Positions 25,614 through 35,036 of a stretch of DNA of 64,000 nt are shown here, piece by piece. How positions within the stretch are numbered: position 1 is the stretch's first letter; each line of letters opens with the position of its first letter. Below the pieces are notes generated by a model. It was not told the DNA's origin. It searched no databases and worked only from the letters and a program-made list of their open reading frames with translations. The stretch comes from Selenomonas sp. oral taxon 920. GTDB lineage: Bacteria; Bacillota; Negativicutes; Selenomonadales; Selenomonadaceae. Made by a program: the position numbers and the translations under genes. The stretch lies in the NCBI RefSeq assembly GCF_001717585.1, contig NZ_CP017042.1:2310301-2374300 (forward strand), in the 5' to 3' direction.

Positions 25614-27353
25614 ATGTCAAAGCTCCTCCGCACCCTATGGAGCAATCGGTTCACGCTGCTGAGCGGCGTCGTGATTGCCGTCATGGCTGCCGTCTGCTGG
25701 CAGTCGCTTTCGAATGCGCCGTATTCTCAACTGCGGCCCGAATACGCTGTCCTCGACGGCAATCCGGAGTACAAGGACATCATCGGATTCGACCCCGACC
25801 GTTTTGACTGGCAGCCCTATGACTATCCCGCGCTGCCCCCGATCCCGCAGGGCACAAAGACGGTCTATCTCAGATGGAAGCTCCCGGAGACGATACCGCT
25901 CTTTGTCAACCACATCCTCTTTACGACGACGAATCAGGATGCCTACGTCTACCTCGGCAATGAGCTCATCTATATGCACGGCAACTGGGACGATCTGACC
26001 GATACGCACGGACGGACGCTCCACTTCCTCCACATCAACGAGAGTCTCGCGGGCAAACAGCTCACGATCATGCTGCACACGGGCTATGCGAACTGGCTCG
26101 GCAGCATCGACTACTTCTTCATCGACAGTGAGCGCTCCCTCATCCGCAAGATCAGCCTCACGGACGCCATCTACATCGCCAGCCTCTCCATCGCGCTCTC
26201 GCTCATCGTCTTCCTCGTCATGGACCTCGTCTGGCGCGGCATCGACCGGCGGCGAACGATGCAGCTCTACCTCATCGCCTTCCTCGTAAGCTTCATCCTG
26301 TGGACGACGGGCACCTCGTCATTCTTCTCACGCATGCTCGGCATGCCGGCTCTCTGGTGGGAGATCCACCTCATGATGCTCTACATCATGCCCATCACCT
26401 TTGCCAAGGTCATACAGGAAATCATCGCTCCCGCCTATACGAAACATATACAAAACGCCATCATCATCTATATGACCGTCTTCGTTACGGCAGCCATTAC
26501 AGAGATCCTCGGGCTCGACGGCTATATGAACCTGCTCTATCTCTTCTACCCCATCCTCCTCGTCAGCTGCCTCGTGCTCATCCATACGCTCCTGCGTTCG
26601 GACTGGCAGCAGTATCCCGCGTGCCGCTACGGCAGCGTTGCCATGATCTCTCTCACGATCTTTGTCGGCATTGACGCCCTGCACTTTGAGTACCACCGCC
26701 TTGCCGGCATCCTCTCCATGACGATCTTCTCCATCTACGCCGTCATCCCGTTCGTCTTCTTCCTCATCCGCGAGCAGATGCTGACGGACGCACGTCTCGC
26801 GCAGCAGAACGAAACCCTGTCGAAGGAGCTGCAGGAGTCACAGGACGAGGCGAGCCGCGATTTCCTCACGGGCGCATACAACCGCCACCAGCTTGCGAAC
26901 GGCATTGCGAAGTACGCCGCACTCGCCAATACGCGCGGCTTCACCTTCTCGTTTGCCATCTTCGACGTGGATCACTTCAAACAGGTCAACGATACGCGCG
27001 GCCATCTCGGCGGTGACAAGGTGCTCAAACAGATCGCGGACACAATTCATGCGTGCATTGACCGCCGCCACATCCTCATCCGCTACGGCGGCGACGAGTT
27101 TGTCCTCCTCGCCCTCCACCACGATCTGGGGGAGATGGTCGCGTTCTGCGACATGCTGCGTGAGCGTCTCGCACAGGCGCTCGGCGACGTTACCCTGAGC
27201 TTTGGCGTATCGACATGGCACGGCCCGGAGGATACTATGTCCGCACTGATGGAGCGCGGCGACCGCGCCCTCTACCGCTCGAAGGAGAAGGGGCGCAACG
27301 CCGTCTCGGGGGAGGACGAATGCGCCGAAACGGAGGGGCCTGCACCAACCTGA
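25614..27353 (+). CDS. Membrane diguanylate cyclase (paralogue 1)
   Basis: Makes c-di-GMP from two GTP. I prefer ATG 25614 (GGGAGAAG 9 bases upstream); an in-frame ATG at 25581 is possible. Product 579 residues: one N-terminal membrane helix, an extracytoplasmic beta-rich domain (about 35-175, with YAVLDGNPEYKDIIGF), a block of about seven membrane helices (about 185-380), a short coiled coil and a GGDEF domain (about 420-570). The active-site signature RYGGDEF is intact near residue 490. The inhibitory RxxD site expected five residues before it is absent. The layout recalls 7TMR-DISM sensors. A closely similar gene follows in tandem. Confidence 0.92.
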   Translation: MSKLLRTLWSNRFTLLSGVVIAVMAAVCWQSLSNAPYSQLRPEYAVLDGNPEYKDIIGFDPDRFDWQPYDYPALPPIPQGTKTVYLRWKLPETIPLFVNHILFTTTNQDAYVYLGNELIYMHGNWDDLTDTHGRTLHFLHINESLAGKQLTIMLHTGYANWLGSIDYFFIDSERSLIRKISLTDAIYIASLSIALSLIVFLVMDLVWRGIDRRRTMQLYLIAFLVSFILWTTGTSSFFSRMLGMPALWWEIHLMMLYIMPITFAKVIQEIIAPAYTKHIQNAIIIYMTVFVTAAITEILGLDGYMNLLYLFYPILLVSCLVLIHTLLRSDWQQYPACRYGSVAMISLTIFVGIDALHFEYHRLAGILSMTIFSIYAVIPFVFFLIREQMLTDARLAQQNETLSKELQESQDEASRDFLTGAYNRHQLANGIAKYAALANTRGFTFSFAIFDVDHFKQVNDTRGHLGGDKVLKQIADTIHACIDRRHILIRYGGDEFVLLALHHDLGEMVAFCDMLRERLAQALGDVTLSFGVSTWHGPEDTMSALMERGDRALYRSKEKGRNAVSGEDECAETEGPAPT

Positions 27354-27410
27354 CCGCAGTGCGGAACGTATTCGGTTTACGTGTCAATTCTTCCCATGAA
27401 TACAAAATAT

Positions 27411-27456
27411 AGGCGAACCAATGAAAGCCTTTGCTCTCATATGGCTCGCCCTTTTT
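27411..27456 (+). terminator. Terminator between the two cyclase genes
   Basis: AGGCGA and the CTCGCC part form an imperfect stem with an inner AAGC/GCT pairing, followed by CTTTTTCG. Confidence 0.6.
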
Positions 27457-27509
27457 CGTGTATACATTATTTTTCTTGCTAAAATTCGTATTCTTTTTCA
27501 TTTTTCCTA

Positions 27510-27538
27510 TTGTTCTATATCTAATAGGATGATATAAT
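27510..27538 (+). promoter_or_regulatory. Promoter of the second diguanylate cyclase
   Basis: TTGTTC, 17-base spacer, TATAAT. The spacer contains a CCTAT...ATAGG inverted repeat. Confidence 0.7.
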
Positions 27539-27595
27539 CAAGATAAATACCAGTAAACGATCAGATCTGCTCCTCTTCCCAAGGGGGTGCACCCC

Positions 27596-29320
27596 ATGAA
27601 CAAAATACTCGTGTTTCTGCGGGGGAATGTACTCACCCTGCTCTGTGTATCACTCCTCATCGGAGCGACGATGATCGCGTGGCGTCTCCTCGCGACACCG
27701 CTGGATCCCTATATGCGCGCCGAGTACGCCGTCCTGAAGGGGAATCCGGAGTACAAGGACATCATCGGATTTCATGCGGGCAATTTTAACTGGCAGGAGT
27801 ACGACTACCCTGTACCGCCGCCCTTTCCAAACGATACGACGGCCGTCTACCTCTCGTGGCGCATTCCGCTCTCCGCACGCTTTGCGGGCGACCACATCCT
27901 CTTTGCAACGACGAATCAGGATGCCTACGTCTACGTGGACGACGAGCTTGTCTATATGCACGGCGACTGGAGCGACCCCACGGGATCGCGCGGGCGCGCG
28001 GTCCACTACGTCCATCTCGATCAGAACCTCGCGGGCAAGCGGCTCACGATCCTGCTGCACTCAGGCTATCCGAACTGGCTCGGCAGCATGGACTACTTTA
28101 TGCTCGGCTCGTCGCGCCTCTTCCTGCGCAGCCTCAGCCTCGCAGATGCGATCTACATCTCGAGCCTGTCGGTCGCAGCCGCGCTGATCGTCTTTCTCGT
28201 CATGGATCTGGCGTGGCGCGGCGCAAAGGCGGGGCGCCGCCGCATACAGCTCTATCTCATCGCCTACCTCGCGAGCTTCATCCTGTGGACAACGGGAAGC
28301 TCATCGTTCTTCCCGCGCATCTACGGCATGGCAAATTTCTGGTGGGAGCTCCACCTCGTCATGCTCTACATCATACCCATCATCTGCGCGCGGATCACGC
28401 AGGACATTGTCGCGCCGCACTTCATCTCCAAGGTCAGGACGGCAAAGAACATATTCATCGTCCTGCTCGCTGCGGCGACCGTCATGGAGATCATGCAGTT
28501 CAACGGCTATATGAACCTGCTCAACCTGCTGTATCCGGTCTTCCTCATCGGCAGCCTCACACTCATCTACACCCTTGTTCGTTCGAGTTGGCAGCAGTAT
28601 CCCGCCTGCCGCTACGGCACCTTCGCCATGACGGCGATCGTCATCTTCGGCGGCATCGACACGCTGCACTTGGAGTATCATCAGTTCTCCGCCATGCTCT
28701 CGACCACCGTGTTCTCGATCTATGCGAGCATTCCGTTCATCTTTCACACGATCCGCGAGCAGATGCTGAAGGATGCCGCGCTCGCACAGGAAAATGAGAA
28801 TCTTGTGCGCGAGCTTGAGATCTCACAAAACGAGGCGCAGCGGGACTTCCTCACGGGCTGCTACAATCGTCATCAGCTCGGCAGCGGCTTTGCCGAATTC
28901 TCCGCGCTCTCCTACGACCGCGGATTCAAATTCTCGTTTGCCATCTTTGACGTGGATCACTTCAAGACCGTCAACGATACGCGCGGGCACCTCGCAGGCG
29001 ATGCGATCCTCCGCCTCATCGCGGACACCATTCACGAGAAGATCGACCGCCGCCATCTCTTCATCCGCTACGGCGGCGACGAGTTCGTACTCCTCGCCCT
29101 GCACTATGACCTCGCGGCGATGGTCGCGTTCTGCGAGCACCTCCGAAGCATCCTCGAGCAGCGCCTCGATGGCGTGACCCTCAGCTTCGGCGTCTCGACG
29201 TGGCACGGCAAGAAGGACCGTCTGCGCGCCCTCATCGACCGCGCCGACCGAGCCCTCTACATCTCGAAGGAGAAGGGCCGCAACGCCGTCTCCGCCGAGA
29301 ACGAGGAGGGTGCAGCGTAG
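27596..29320 (+). CDS. Membrane diguanylate cyclase (paralogue 2)
   Basis: Tandem paralogue of the preceding gene, clearly similar over the whole length including the extracytoplasmic domain (YAVLKGNPEYKDIIGF, TNQDAYVYV) and the GGDEF domain. ATG 27596 is chosen because AAGGGGG lies 7 bases upstream; an earlier GTG would sit on the ribosome site. Product 574 residues. RYGGDEF intact near residue 490; again no RxxD inhibitory site. It has its own promoter, so the two enzymes may answer to different conditions. Confidence 0.92.
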   Translation: MNKILVFLRGNVLTLLCVSLLIGATMIAWRLLATPLDPYMRAEYAVLKGNPEYKDIIGFHAGNFNWQEYDYPVPPPFPNDTTAVYLSWRIPLSARFAGDHILFATTNQDAYVYVDDELVYMHGDWSDPTGSRGRAVHYVHLDQNLAGKRLTILLHSGYPNWLGSMDYFMLGSSRLFLRSLSLADAIYISSLSVAAALIVFLVMDLAWRGAKAGRRRIQLYLIAYLASFILWTTGSSSFFPRIYGMANFWWELHLVMLYIIPIICARITQDIVAPHFISKVRTAKNIFIVLLAAATVMEIMQFNGYMNLLNLLYPVFLIGSLTLIYTLVRSSWQQYPACRYGTFAMTAIVIFGGIDTLHLEYHQFSAMLSTTVFSIYASIPFIFHTIREQMLKDAALAQENENLVRELEISQNEAQRDFLTGCYNRHQLGSGFAEFSALSYDRGFKFSFAIFDVDHFKTVNDTRGHLAGDAILRLIADTIHEKIDRRHLFIRYGGDEFVLLALHYDLAAMVAFCEHLRSILEQRLDGVTLSFGVSTWHGKKDRLRALIDRADRALYISKEKGRNAVSAENEEGAA

Positions 29321-29344
29321 CGGCTCAGCCGCACACCGTATTGG

Positions 29345-29455
29345 CCGCAGATTTTTCGTCCAATCAAGAAGACCGACCTCAGCATAGTGAGAAACCTATG
29401 CTGAGGTCGGGCGACGCAGAGTGGGCGGAAAAGATGCACCAAGACACGATACAGC
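29345..29455 (+). repeat. Dispersed repeat, copy B
   Basis: Starts CAGATTTTTCGTCCAATC, has a perfect 15-bp hairpin (29373-29387 with 29396-29410, CCGACCTCAGCATAG arm) and ends AGTGGGCGGAAAAGATGCAC. Homologous to the minus strand of 17368-17492. It fills part of the 370-base gene-free stretch 29321-29690. Confidence 0.65.
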
Positions 29456-29481
29456 CCCCAAACCACACTTTTTATATAGAC

Positions 29482-29521
29482 ATGGACAGCGCGCCGTTTC
29501 CGCAAACGGCGCGCTGTCCAT
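29482..29521. terminator. Perfect 18-bp hairpin, possible bidirectional terminator
   Basis: Arms ATGGACAGCGCGCCGTTT and its exact complement around a 4-base loop, with T-rich DNA on both sides. It could end transcripts from the cyclase gene and the converging autotransporter operon. Confidence 0.55.
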
Positions 29522-29567
29522 TTGTATTGCCTTCCGATAAAATCGAATTGCACAGCCCGCGTCAATA

Positions 29568-29682
29568 CAGATTTTCGTCCGAACGGGGAGGCAAGCCGAA
29601 CGCACATCAAGGGCTGTGCGTCCGGTTTGTCTCCTTGACAGGACAAAAAATCTGCACCAATCCGACGAACTTCATTTTATCA
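29568..29682. repeat. Dispersed repeat, inverted partial copies C
   Basis: Two facing half-copies: CAGATTTTCGTCCGAACG on the left and CCGGTTTGTCTCCTTGACAG...AAAAAATCTGCACC on the right, forming an imperfect inverted repeat. The right half matches copy A closely and runs up to the autotransporter stop. Confidence 0.6.
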
Positions 29683-29690
29683 GCGATTCC

Positions 29691-31811
29691 TTAGAATGCC
29701 CAGCTGACGTTCGCACCGCCCGTGATGCCGCTGCGCACCCCCTGCCAGCCGGTCAGGCTCAGACCGTAGCTGACGCTGCTCTCCTTCGGCGTAAAGCGAC
29801 AGCCGAGCTCAAGCATCCCGCTGCCGCCCTTGAGGCTGGGGCTGGGCGTTTCATAGCCCTCGTACGTCGCCGTCGCGTCGCCGCCAAACTCGTATTCCCA
29901 CGCAAGCCCTGCATAGAACTCGCTGCGCGGCATCAGCTTCTTCGTATAGCGCACGCCGAGACGAACGCGGCTCGATGTCACGGAGCCGAAGTCATACTTC
30001 TCGCCTGTGGCGAGGGCGGCACTCGTGCCGCCCTGATGGGAGCAGAAGTACTTTGCATAGCCGTCGAGTGCGGCATCCGTGCCGAGGTCGAATTTTTTGC
30101 CGATGCCGATATGTCCCGCGAGGTAGCTGTTCGACGCATCGTAGCTCGTGGACGTGCCGGAGATGCTGCCGCTGTAGTCGCTCTTGATGCGGCCTGCGTG
30201 CAGGCTCGCCTCGACATAGCGTTGATCTGCGTCTGCAGCCTTCGCCATAAAGCCGCCGCCGATATAGCTCGACGCGCCGTCGCCATGCGTACCGTCGTCG
30301 AGATAGGAATCGTACGAGCCGCGCCCGTATTCGACGAAGGGGCCGTAGGTCAGCTTGCCCGCGCCGATTGCGTCCTGCTTGGCGAAGCCGACGTTCAGGC
30401 TCCAGCCCTTCGCGTCCACGTAGGAGCCTGTCTCTATGCGCTCGCCGGAGCCTCCCTGCGCCGCCCAGATCTCGTAGCTGCCGCTCCTGATCGCCGCATT
30501 CGACCCGTTTGCCGCCGCAGCGTTCGGCGCAGCCGCCGCAGCCTCGGCGGCAGACATGCCCATCCCCGACAGGAGATCCGCACCGCCGTTCAGCAGGGCG
30601 CTTGCCGCCGCTCGCGTCTCGACGAGGGATTTCGTCTGCTCCATCACCGCAGCATCCGTGACGGTCGCGATGAGCTCATCAGTGCTGCGCTTCTGCAGGT
30701 CGAACTTGTACCGCAGACTCACGCCCTGCATGCCCGACACGTCGTTGGCAAGCACCGCATCCGTTGTCAGATCGCCGCGGCTGGTCTTCATCAGGCTGAC
30801 GACATCGCCCTTCTGCAGCGCGCTCCGCTGTCCGGCAACCCCCACGCCGATATGAACCCCGCGGATGTCCTGACCCGAGGGACTGTTAATGGTGAGCATC
30901 GTATTGCCGCTGTTTCCCGTCGTCCCTTCCGGCAGATAGAAGTGCAGGTTCTGCACATACTCGAAGCCCCCCACCCGCGTACCGAAATCATGAATGGCAA
31001 GCGTGTTGCCCGTGCTATTCGGTCTGCTGCCGCCCACGACGTCGCCGCTCACACGAGTGCCGCGGAGATGGATCGTGTTGTTGTTCGTCGTGCCATACTC
31101 GGAGGATCCGCCATAGACGAAATCGACGTTGACGGCTCCTATGTCGACGGTGTTCCCGTCAGCGTTTCCTGATTCATGATTTGGATTATTATTTGGCCCC
31201 GCTGCATGGCCGCCATAGACAGCATGCACGTCGCCTCCGGTGATGATCACCGTGTTCCCGTTGGCGTTTCCTGTGCCTTTTGCAGAACCGCCGAGGACAC
31301 TATTCACTGTGCCGCTTGTGAGGGTCACCCTGTTCCCGTCGGCGCTGCCTGTACCTTCTGCATAGCCGCCATAGACATACCGCGCCGAGCCGCCGTTGAT
31401 GGTCACCGTATTGCCACGGGCATCTCCGCCAAGGGCGGCGCGTCCGCCGTAGGCCTTGCCGCCGACGAACCCATAGGGGGAAATCCCGCCCCCGTTTTGG
31501 ATGATGAGACGATTCCCTGTCACGCCGCCGCCCTTATTGTAGCCGCCGTACGCAAGCCCCGCATAGGTCACGCCGTCCACGGTCAGCGTATTTCCCGTGA
31601 GGGGGGCGGCGGCGTTCGTGAATCCGGCGGCAACACCGGGGCCAAGCCCTTCATCCGGCACGGAGTGAGCCGCATCCGGCGTCGGATTCCCCGCGTCTAT
31701 GGTATAGGCATCTGCCGCCTCCGTACAGGCGGCGCCGCCCCAGAGACTCCCCCCGATGGCCAGTGCCGCCGCGAGTGCTAAATACCGTTTTTTTTGCTGT
31801 TTTGTAAACAT
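29691..31811 (-). CDS. Type V autotransporter (706 residues)
   Basis: Surface protein exported through the outer membrane by its own barrel. ATG 31811 with GGAGG upstream, 24 bases after the previous autotransporter. Signal peptide at 1-33; passenger (about 35-420) built of repeats of roughly 35 residues with the pattern GNTVTINGG...VYGG, expected to stack as a beta helix; an Ala-rich linker helix (about 420-460, AAEAAAAAPNAAAAN); and a barrel (about 465-706) with alternating aromatic strands ending in the terminal phenylalanine W-A-F recognised by the BAM machinery. The short glycine-rich repeats differ from the other two autotransporters here. Confidence 0.9.
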   Translation of the reverse strand: MFTKQQKKRYLALAAALAIGGSLWGGAACTEAADAYTIDAGNPTPDAAHSVPDEGLGPGVAAGFTNAAAPLTGNTLTVDGVTYAGLAYGGYNKGGGVTGNRLIIQNGGGISPYGFVGGKAYGGRAALGGDARGNTVTINGGSARYVYGGYAEGTGSADGNRVTLTSGTVNSVLGGSAKGTGNANGNTVIITGGDVHAVYGGHAAGPNNNPNHESGNADGNTVDIGAVNVDFVYGGSSEYGTTNNNTIHLRGTRVSGDVVGGSRPNSTGNTLAIHDFGTRVGGFEYVQNLHFYLPEGTTGNSGNTMLTINSPSGQDIRGVHIGVGVAGQRSALQKGDVVSLMKTSRGDLTTDAVLANDVSGMQGVSLRYKFDLQKRSTDELIATVTDAAVMEQTKSLVETRAAASALLNGGADLLSGMGMSAAEAAAAAPNAAAANGSNAAIRSGSYEIWAAQGGSGERIETGSYVDAKGWSLNVGFAKQDAIGAGKLTYGPFVEYGRGSYDSYLDDGTHGDGASSYIGGGFMAKAADADQRYVEASLHAGRIKSDYSGSISGTSTSYDASNSYLAGHIGIGKKFDLGTDAALDGYAKYFCSHQGGTSAALATGEKYDFGSVTSSRVRLGVRYTKKLMPRSEFYAGLAWEYEFGGDATATYEGYETPSPSLKGGSGMLELGCRFTPKESSVSYGLSLTGWQGVRSGITGGANVSWAF

Positions 31812-31835
31812 CCTGTCCGCCTCCGATGAATTTTC

Positions 31836-33860
31836 TTAGAACTCGACGCGCACGCCGAGATTCGCCTTCCACTTCTCGCTGATGGCATCTGCGCCCGCCG
31901 TGCGGCTGAGCTCGCCATAGAGATCCGCTCTGCCGACGCGCCGCGCAAAGCCTACGCCGTACTCGAAATAGCTGTCCCGCGCCGAATAGCTGCGGTCAAT
32001 GGAGGTCGATCCATACGCCGCGCGCATGTGGAGGTCGGCCTTGAACTCATGCAGGAAGCCGAGCTTCAGATAGACGGTACCGCGCTCATCCTCATAGCCG
32101 ATCTGCGCGCCGATGCGCCCGATGAGGGAGGTGACGGCATCGCTGTCGATGTGTGCGCCCGCCATGCTGCCCGCGCGCATTGTGTAGGAAGCGCCGCCGA
32201 TATGTCCGTAGTTCAGCTCTGCCTGCGGCGTCCAGTAGAAATGATCGCGCAAGGGCATCCGCCGCCCGTATTCGACGGAGATGTTCCAGCCGTTCACGCC
32301 GTAGCCGCCCGTGTACGCCGTGCCGTCAAAGACGGCGGTCGCATCATTCGTCATGCGGCCGTATTTCACGATCGCGTCGATGTAGTCGCCGCGCTTTCCC
32401 ATGTAGCTGCCGTATGCACCGAAGAAATGCGACCGATAGCTGCCGTCGAGATCGCGGTTGTGTGCGCTGCCGTTCATCATCGAGGCGGCGATGCCCGTAA
32501 AGAGGGTGCCGTCCTTCAGCGGGACGGCGCGGTCAATGCCGGCCTGTACGCCGCTGTAGCGCCCCGTCGTGGGGTAGCTGCCGAACTCGTTCCTGCCGCC
32601 GTAGCCGCGCACCCATGCGCCGGGCTCCCCGCCCGCACGCAGCGCGCCCATGCGCCGATGGAGATCGTTGTTCTCGCCGCGCCATGCGCTCAGCTGGGCG
32701 AGCGCCATATCCATGAGGAGATCGGCGGCGGTCAGGGCAGGGCCGTCGGTTGGCGTCATCGCCCTGCCCGCGATCTTCGTTATATACACGGTCTTCTTGC
32801 CGCCCGCCTGCGATTCCGTGGTCGTCGGTCTTACGGTGAAGTCCTGCTGCAGCAGTCCCGCCGCAACGGCTTTCCGCGTTTTGTACTCCGGTGTATCGTA
32901 TGTATCGTTCGGATTGCTTGACTCGAATATCTTGATCTGCGACGGATGCGAAATCTCATAGTCCGTCTCGGCCGGGAACGCGTTCATCCCCGGATCGTAG
33001 GCAACCTGCAGGTGGTAGTGATTGTTCGACGACACGCCGTTCAGTATGACCTGATCCGCGCGGCCATTCGTGAGGTCGGTAGAGATGCGGAAGGTCGCGC
33101 CGTTCAGAGACGCTCCCGTATTCGCAAAGGTCAGCGTGCGCTGTCCTGCGGCAGCCGCACGCGGCGTGGTCGGCGCGGCAAACGCCATGTTGATCGCGCC
33201 GCCGTTCGCCGAGAGATGGAAGCCGAGCGGCTTGTTCGAATCCGACGACCATGTGCCGCCGTTACGCGTCTGACCAAGATCATTCGGGGCAGCAAGCGCA
33301 TAACTGTCCGCCTTCGGATACCACGTCGCCCCGTTCGAGAGTACGAGGCGCACGCCGCCGCGCGTGCTCGGCGGATTACCGGTTACATCTTTAATCCCGC
33401 CCGCAAAGTAGGAGTCCCTGCCGCTCAGATAGAGATTGACATAGCCGCCTCTCTCAGTGGGGTTATCGGGTCTGCCAACGAGGATATCGCCGTGCAGCTG
33501 CACTCTCTTCGTTCCATTCGGATTGACCGTCAGAATCCCCGTCCAGTCCTCCGTACCATCCCCGTGACTGAGCGCCTCAAGGACATTGCCCGACGGATTG
33601 ATGATCCTGACGTTCCCCGTGAGGGTTGCCGTACGGTTCGCATGGTGTGACGGGGGAGTATCCTGATCGATGCCCTCCACGGTGATCGTTCCGCCCGTTA
33701 TCTCCACATCACGCGTCTCTGTCGTATCGGCGGTATAGGTCTGGGATGATGTGATGGGCGCAGCGTGTGCCGCTGCGGGCAGGATGCCCATGCCCAGTGT
33801 GAGCGCGAGCGCGGTCTGCGCACGCAGGCGCATCTGTTTCTCTTTTGCATTCGGCTTCAT
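31836..33860 (-). CDS. Type V autotransporter (674 residues)
   Basis: ATG 33860 after AAGGAGAA, one base past the GT8 stop, so translation of the pair is coupled. Signal peptide 1-33 (ALALTLGMGILPAAAHA), a non-repetitive passenger (about 35-385) and a barrel (about 390-674) starting NNDLHRRMGALR and ending V-R-V-E-F. The barrel N-terminus closely resembles that of the 2040-residue autotransporter at 51 kb (NNDLQRRMGELR), so they share a barrel lineage though the passengers differ. A second autotransporter follows in the same operon. Confidence 0.92.
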   Translation of the reverse strand: MKPNAKEKQMRLRAQTALALTLGMGILPAAAHAAPITSSQTYTADTTETRDVEITGGTITVEGIDQDTPPSHHANRTATLTGNVRIINPSGNVLEALSHGDGTEDWTGILTVNPNGTKRVQLHGDILVGRPDNPTERGGYVNLYLSGRDSYFAGGIKDVTGNPPSTRGGVRLVLSNGATWYPKADSYALAAPNDLGQTRNGGTWSSDSNKPLGFHLSANGGAINMAFAAPTTPRAAAAGQRTLTFANTGASLNGATFRISTDLTNGRADQVILNGVSSNNHYHLQVAYDPGMNAFPAETDYEISHPSQIKIFESSNPNDTYDTPEYKTRKAVAAGLLQQDFTVRPTTTESQAGGKKTVYITKIAGRAMTPTDGPALTAADLLMDMALAQLSAWRGENNDLHRRMGALRAGGEPGAWVRGYGGRNEFGSYPTTGRYSGVQAGIDRAVPLKDGTLFTGIAASMMNGSAHNRDLDGSYRSHFFGAYGSYMGKRGDYIDAIVKYGRMTNDATAVFDGTAYTGGYGVNGWNISVEYGRRMPLRDHFYWTPQAELNYGHIGGASYTMRAGSMAGAHIDSDAVTSLIGRIGAQIGYEDERGTVYLKLGFLHEFKADLHMRAAYGSTSIDRSYSARDSYFEYGVGFARRVGRADLYGELSRTAGADAISEKWKANLGVRVEF

Positions 33861-33861
33861 T

Positions 33862-34824
33862 TCAATTCTCCTTATCGGTTTTTCCCATGCTGTGCGTATG
33901 CTCCAGATAGAACTCCATCAGCCGCTCCGCCGCCGCGTGAAAATACTGCGCCGCCGCAGGGTAGTCCTCCGCCTGCTCGGCGTGACAGCCCGCGAGGTAG
34001 GCGATGCGGGTCTCCCACGGCTCGGACGGCGTAAGGCCGCGCCACGGCGAGTCTCGTACCACCTGCCAATAAGGCTCACGCACGCGCGGGTCGGCATAGC
34101 GAATCCACGGTTTCCCCTCGTTGAGGAAATGCCAGATCGTATGCTCCGCCGCAAAGTCCACATCCCACGGCGCAAAGGCATCCATCAGCCGCACATGGTG
34201 CTTTTCGAGTACGGCAAAATCCCCGTCCAGAACATAGTTGAGCGCGTCCTGTTCGAGGAGGGGGAACGAGGCACCATGCGTGCGCCACGCATCGAGGACG
34301 CGTGCGGTCAGCCGCATGGAGTGCCAGCGCGCGAGGTCGATGAGCATGACGCCCGCATTGAAGTAGTCCGTCCCCCGCATGCCGATGCGCTGTGCCTTGC
34401 GTGCGCCGTCGCCCTCACGGGCAGCAGCGAGCGGCGCCGTGCCGAGGTCGTGTGCATAGAGACCGGCGAGCCGCCCGACGCAGAGCGTGTCGGCATCGAG
34501 GTAGAGGATCCGCGTCAGCTCCTGCGGTACCAGCTCCGGCATGAGAATCCGCGTGAATACGCTGCGGTTGATCCGCTCATGCGGAATCCCATTGGGAAAC
34601 GGAATGGCATCGAGTGCCGCGCGTGCGTCATAGATATGGACATCCGTCCTCGGAAAGTCGGCGCGGAATGCCTGCAGCCGCACGATGTCCGCCTCCGCAA
34701 TCCCGTCGCAGACAAGATGAAAGCCAATCTCCTCCCCCGCATTCTCCGCGGCAATGGAGGTCATGACGATGCCCGCGTATTTTACATAGCCCGTGTCTAC
34801 ACCAAACGCAATTTCATAGGCCAT
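33862..34824 (-). CDS. Glycosyltransferase family 8 protein
   Basis: Retaining glycosyltransferase using a nucleotide sugar and Mn2+. Product 320 residues, ATG with GGAGG upstream. GT8 hallmarks: N-terminal IAFGVDTGYVKYAGIVMTSI, the metal-binding DAD in ILYLDADTL (about 106-114), FNAGVMLIDLARW (about 157-169), and the HFLNEGKPW box (about 228-236). A C-terminal helical tail of about 60 residues is extra. Relatives add galactose or glucose to lipopolysaccharide, but here the gene leads an operon with two autotransporters, which points to glycosylation of those proteins (inference). Confidence 0.9.
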   Translation of the reverse strand: MAYEIAFGVDTGYVKYAGIVMTSIAAENAGEEIGFHLVCDGIAEADIVRLQAFRADFPRTDVHIYDARAALDAIPFPNGIPHERINRSVFTRILMPELVPQELTRILYLDADTLCVGRLAGLYAHDLGTAPLAAAREGDGARKAQRIGMRGTDYFNAGVMLIDLARWHSMRLTARVLDAWRTHGASFPLLEQDALNYVLDGDFAVLEKHHVRLMDAFAPWDVDFAAEHTIWHFLNEGKPWIRYADPRVREPYWQVVRDSPWRGLTPSEPWETRIAYLAGCHAEQAEDYPAAAQYFHAAAERLMEFYLEHTHSMGKTDKEN

Positions 34825-35036
34825 CTTTTTCCTCCGCTTTACTGTTACGAAAGGACTATATTGGATACAGAACGACTTGCTTATGCTATCATTATTTTCT
34901 CACATCTAAGAGAAATATCAATGAAGTTGGTTATAAACGACGAAAGTATGTCATGAACGCGAAAGATATCAAATTACACTTGCAATCTTTTTCTTATTTT
35001 CATAAAATGTTTTATAAAAAAGGGGGCATATATGCT

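Noticed and set aside
29257..29646. A 129-codon minus-strand frame after the second cyclase gene
   Set aside because: Made of the dispersed repeat copies; no ribosome site or domain.
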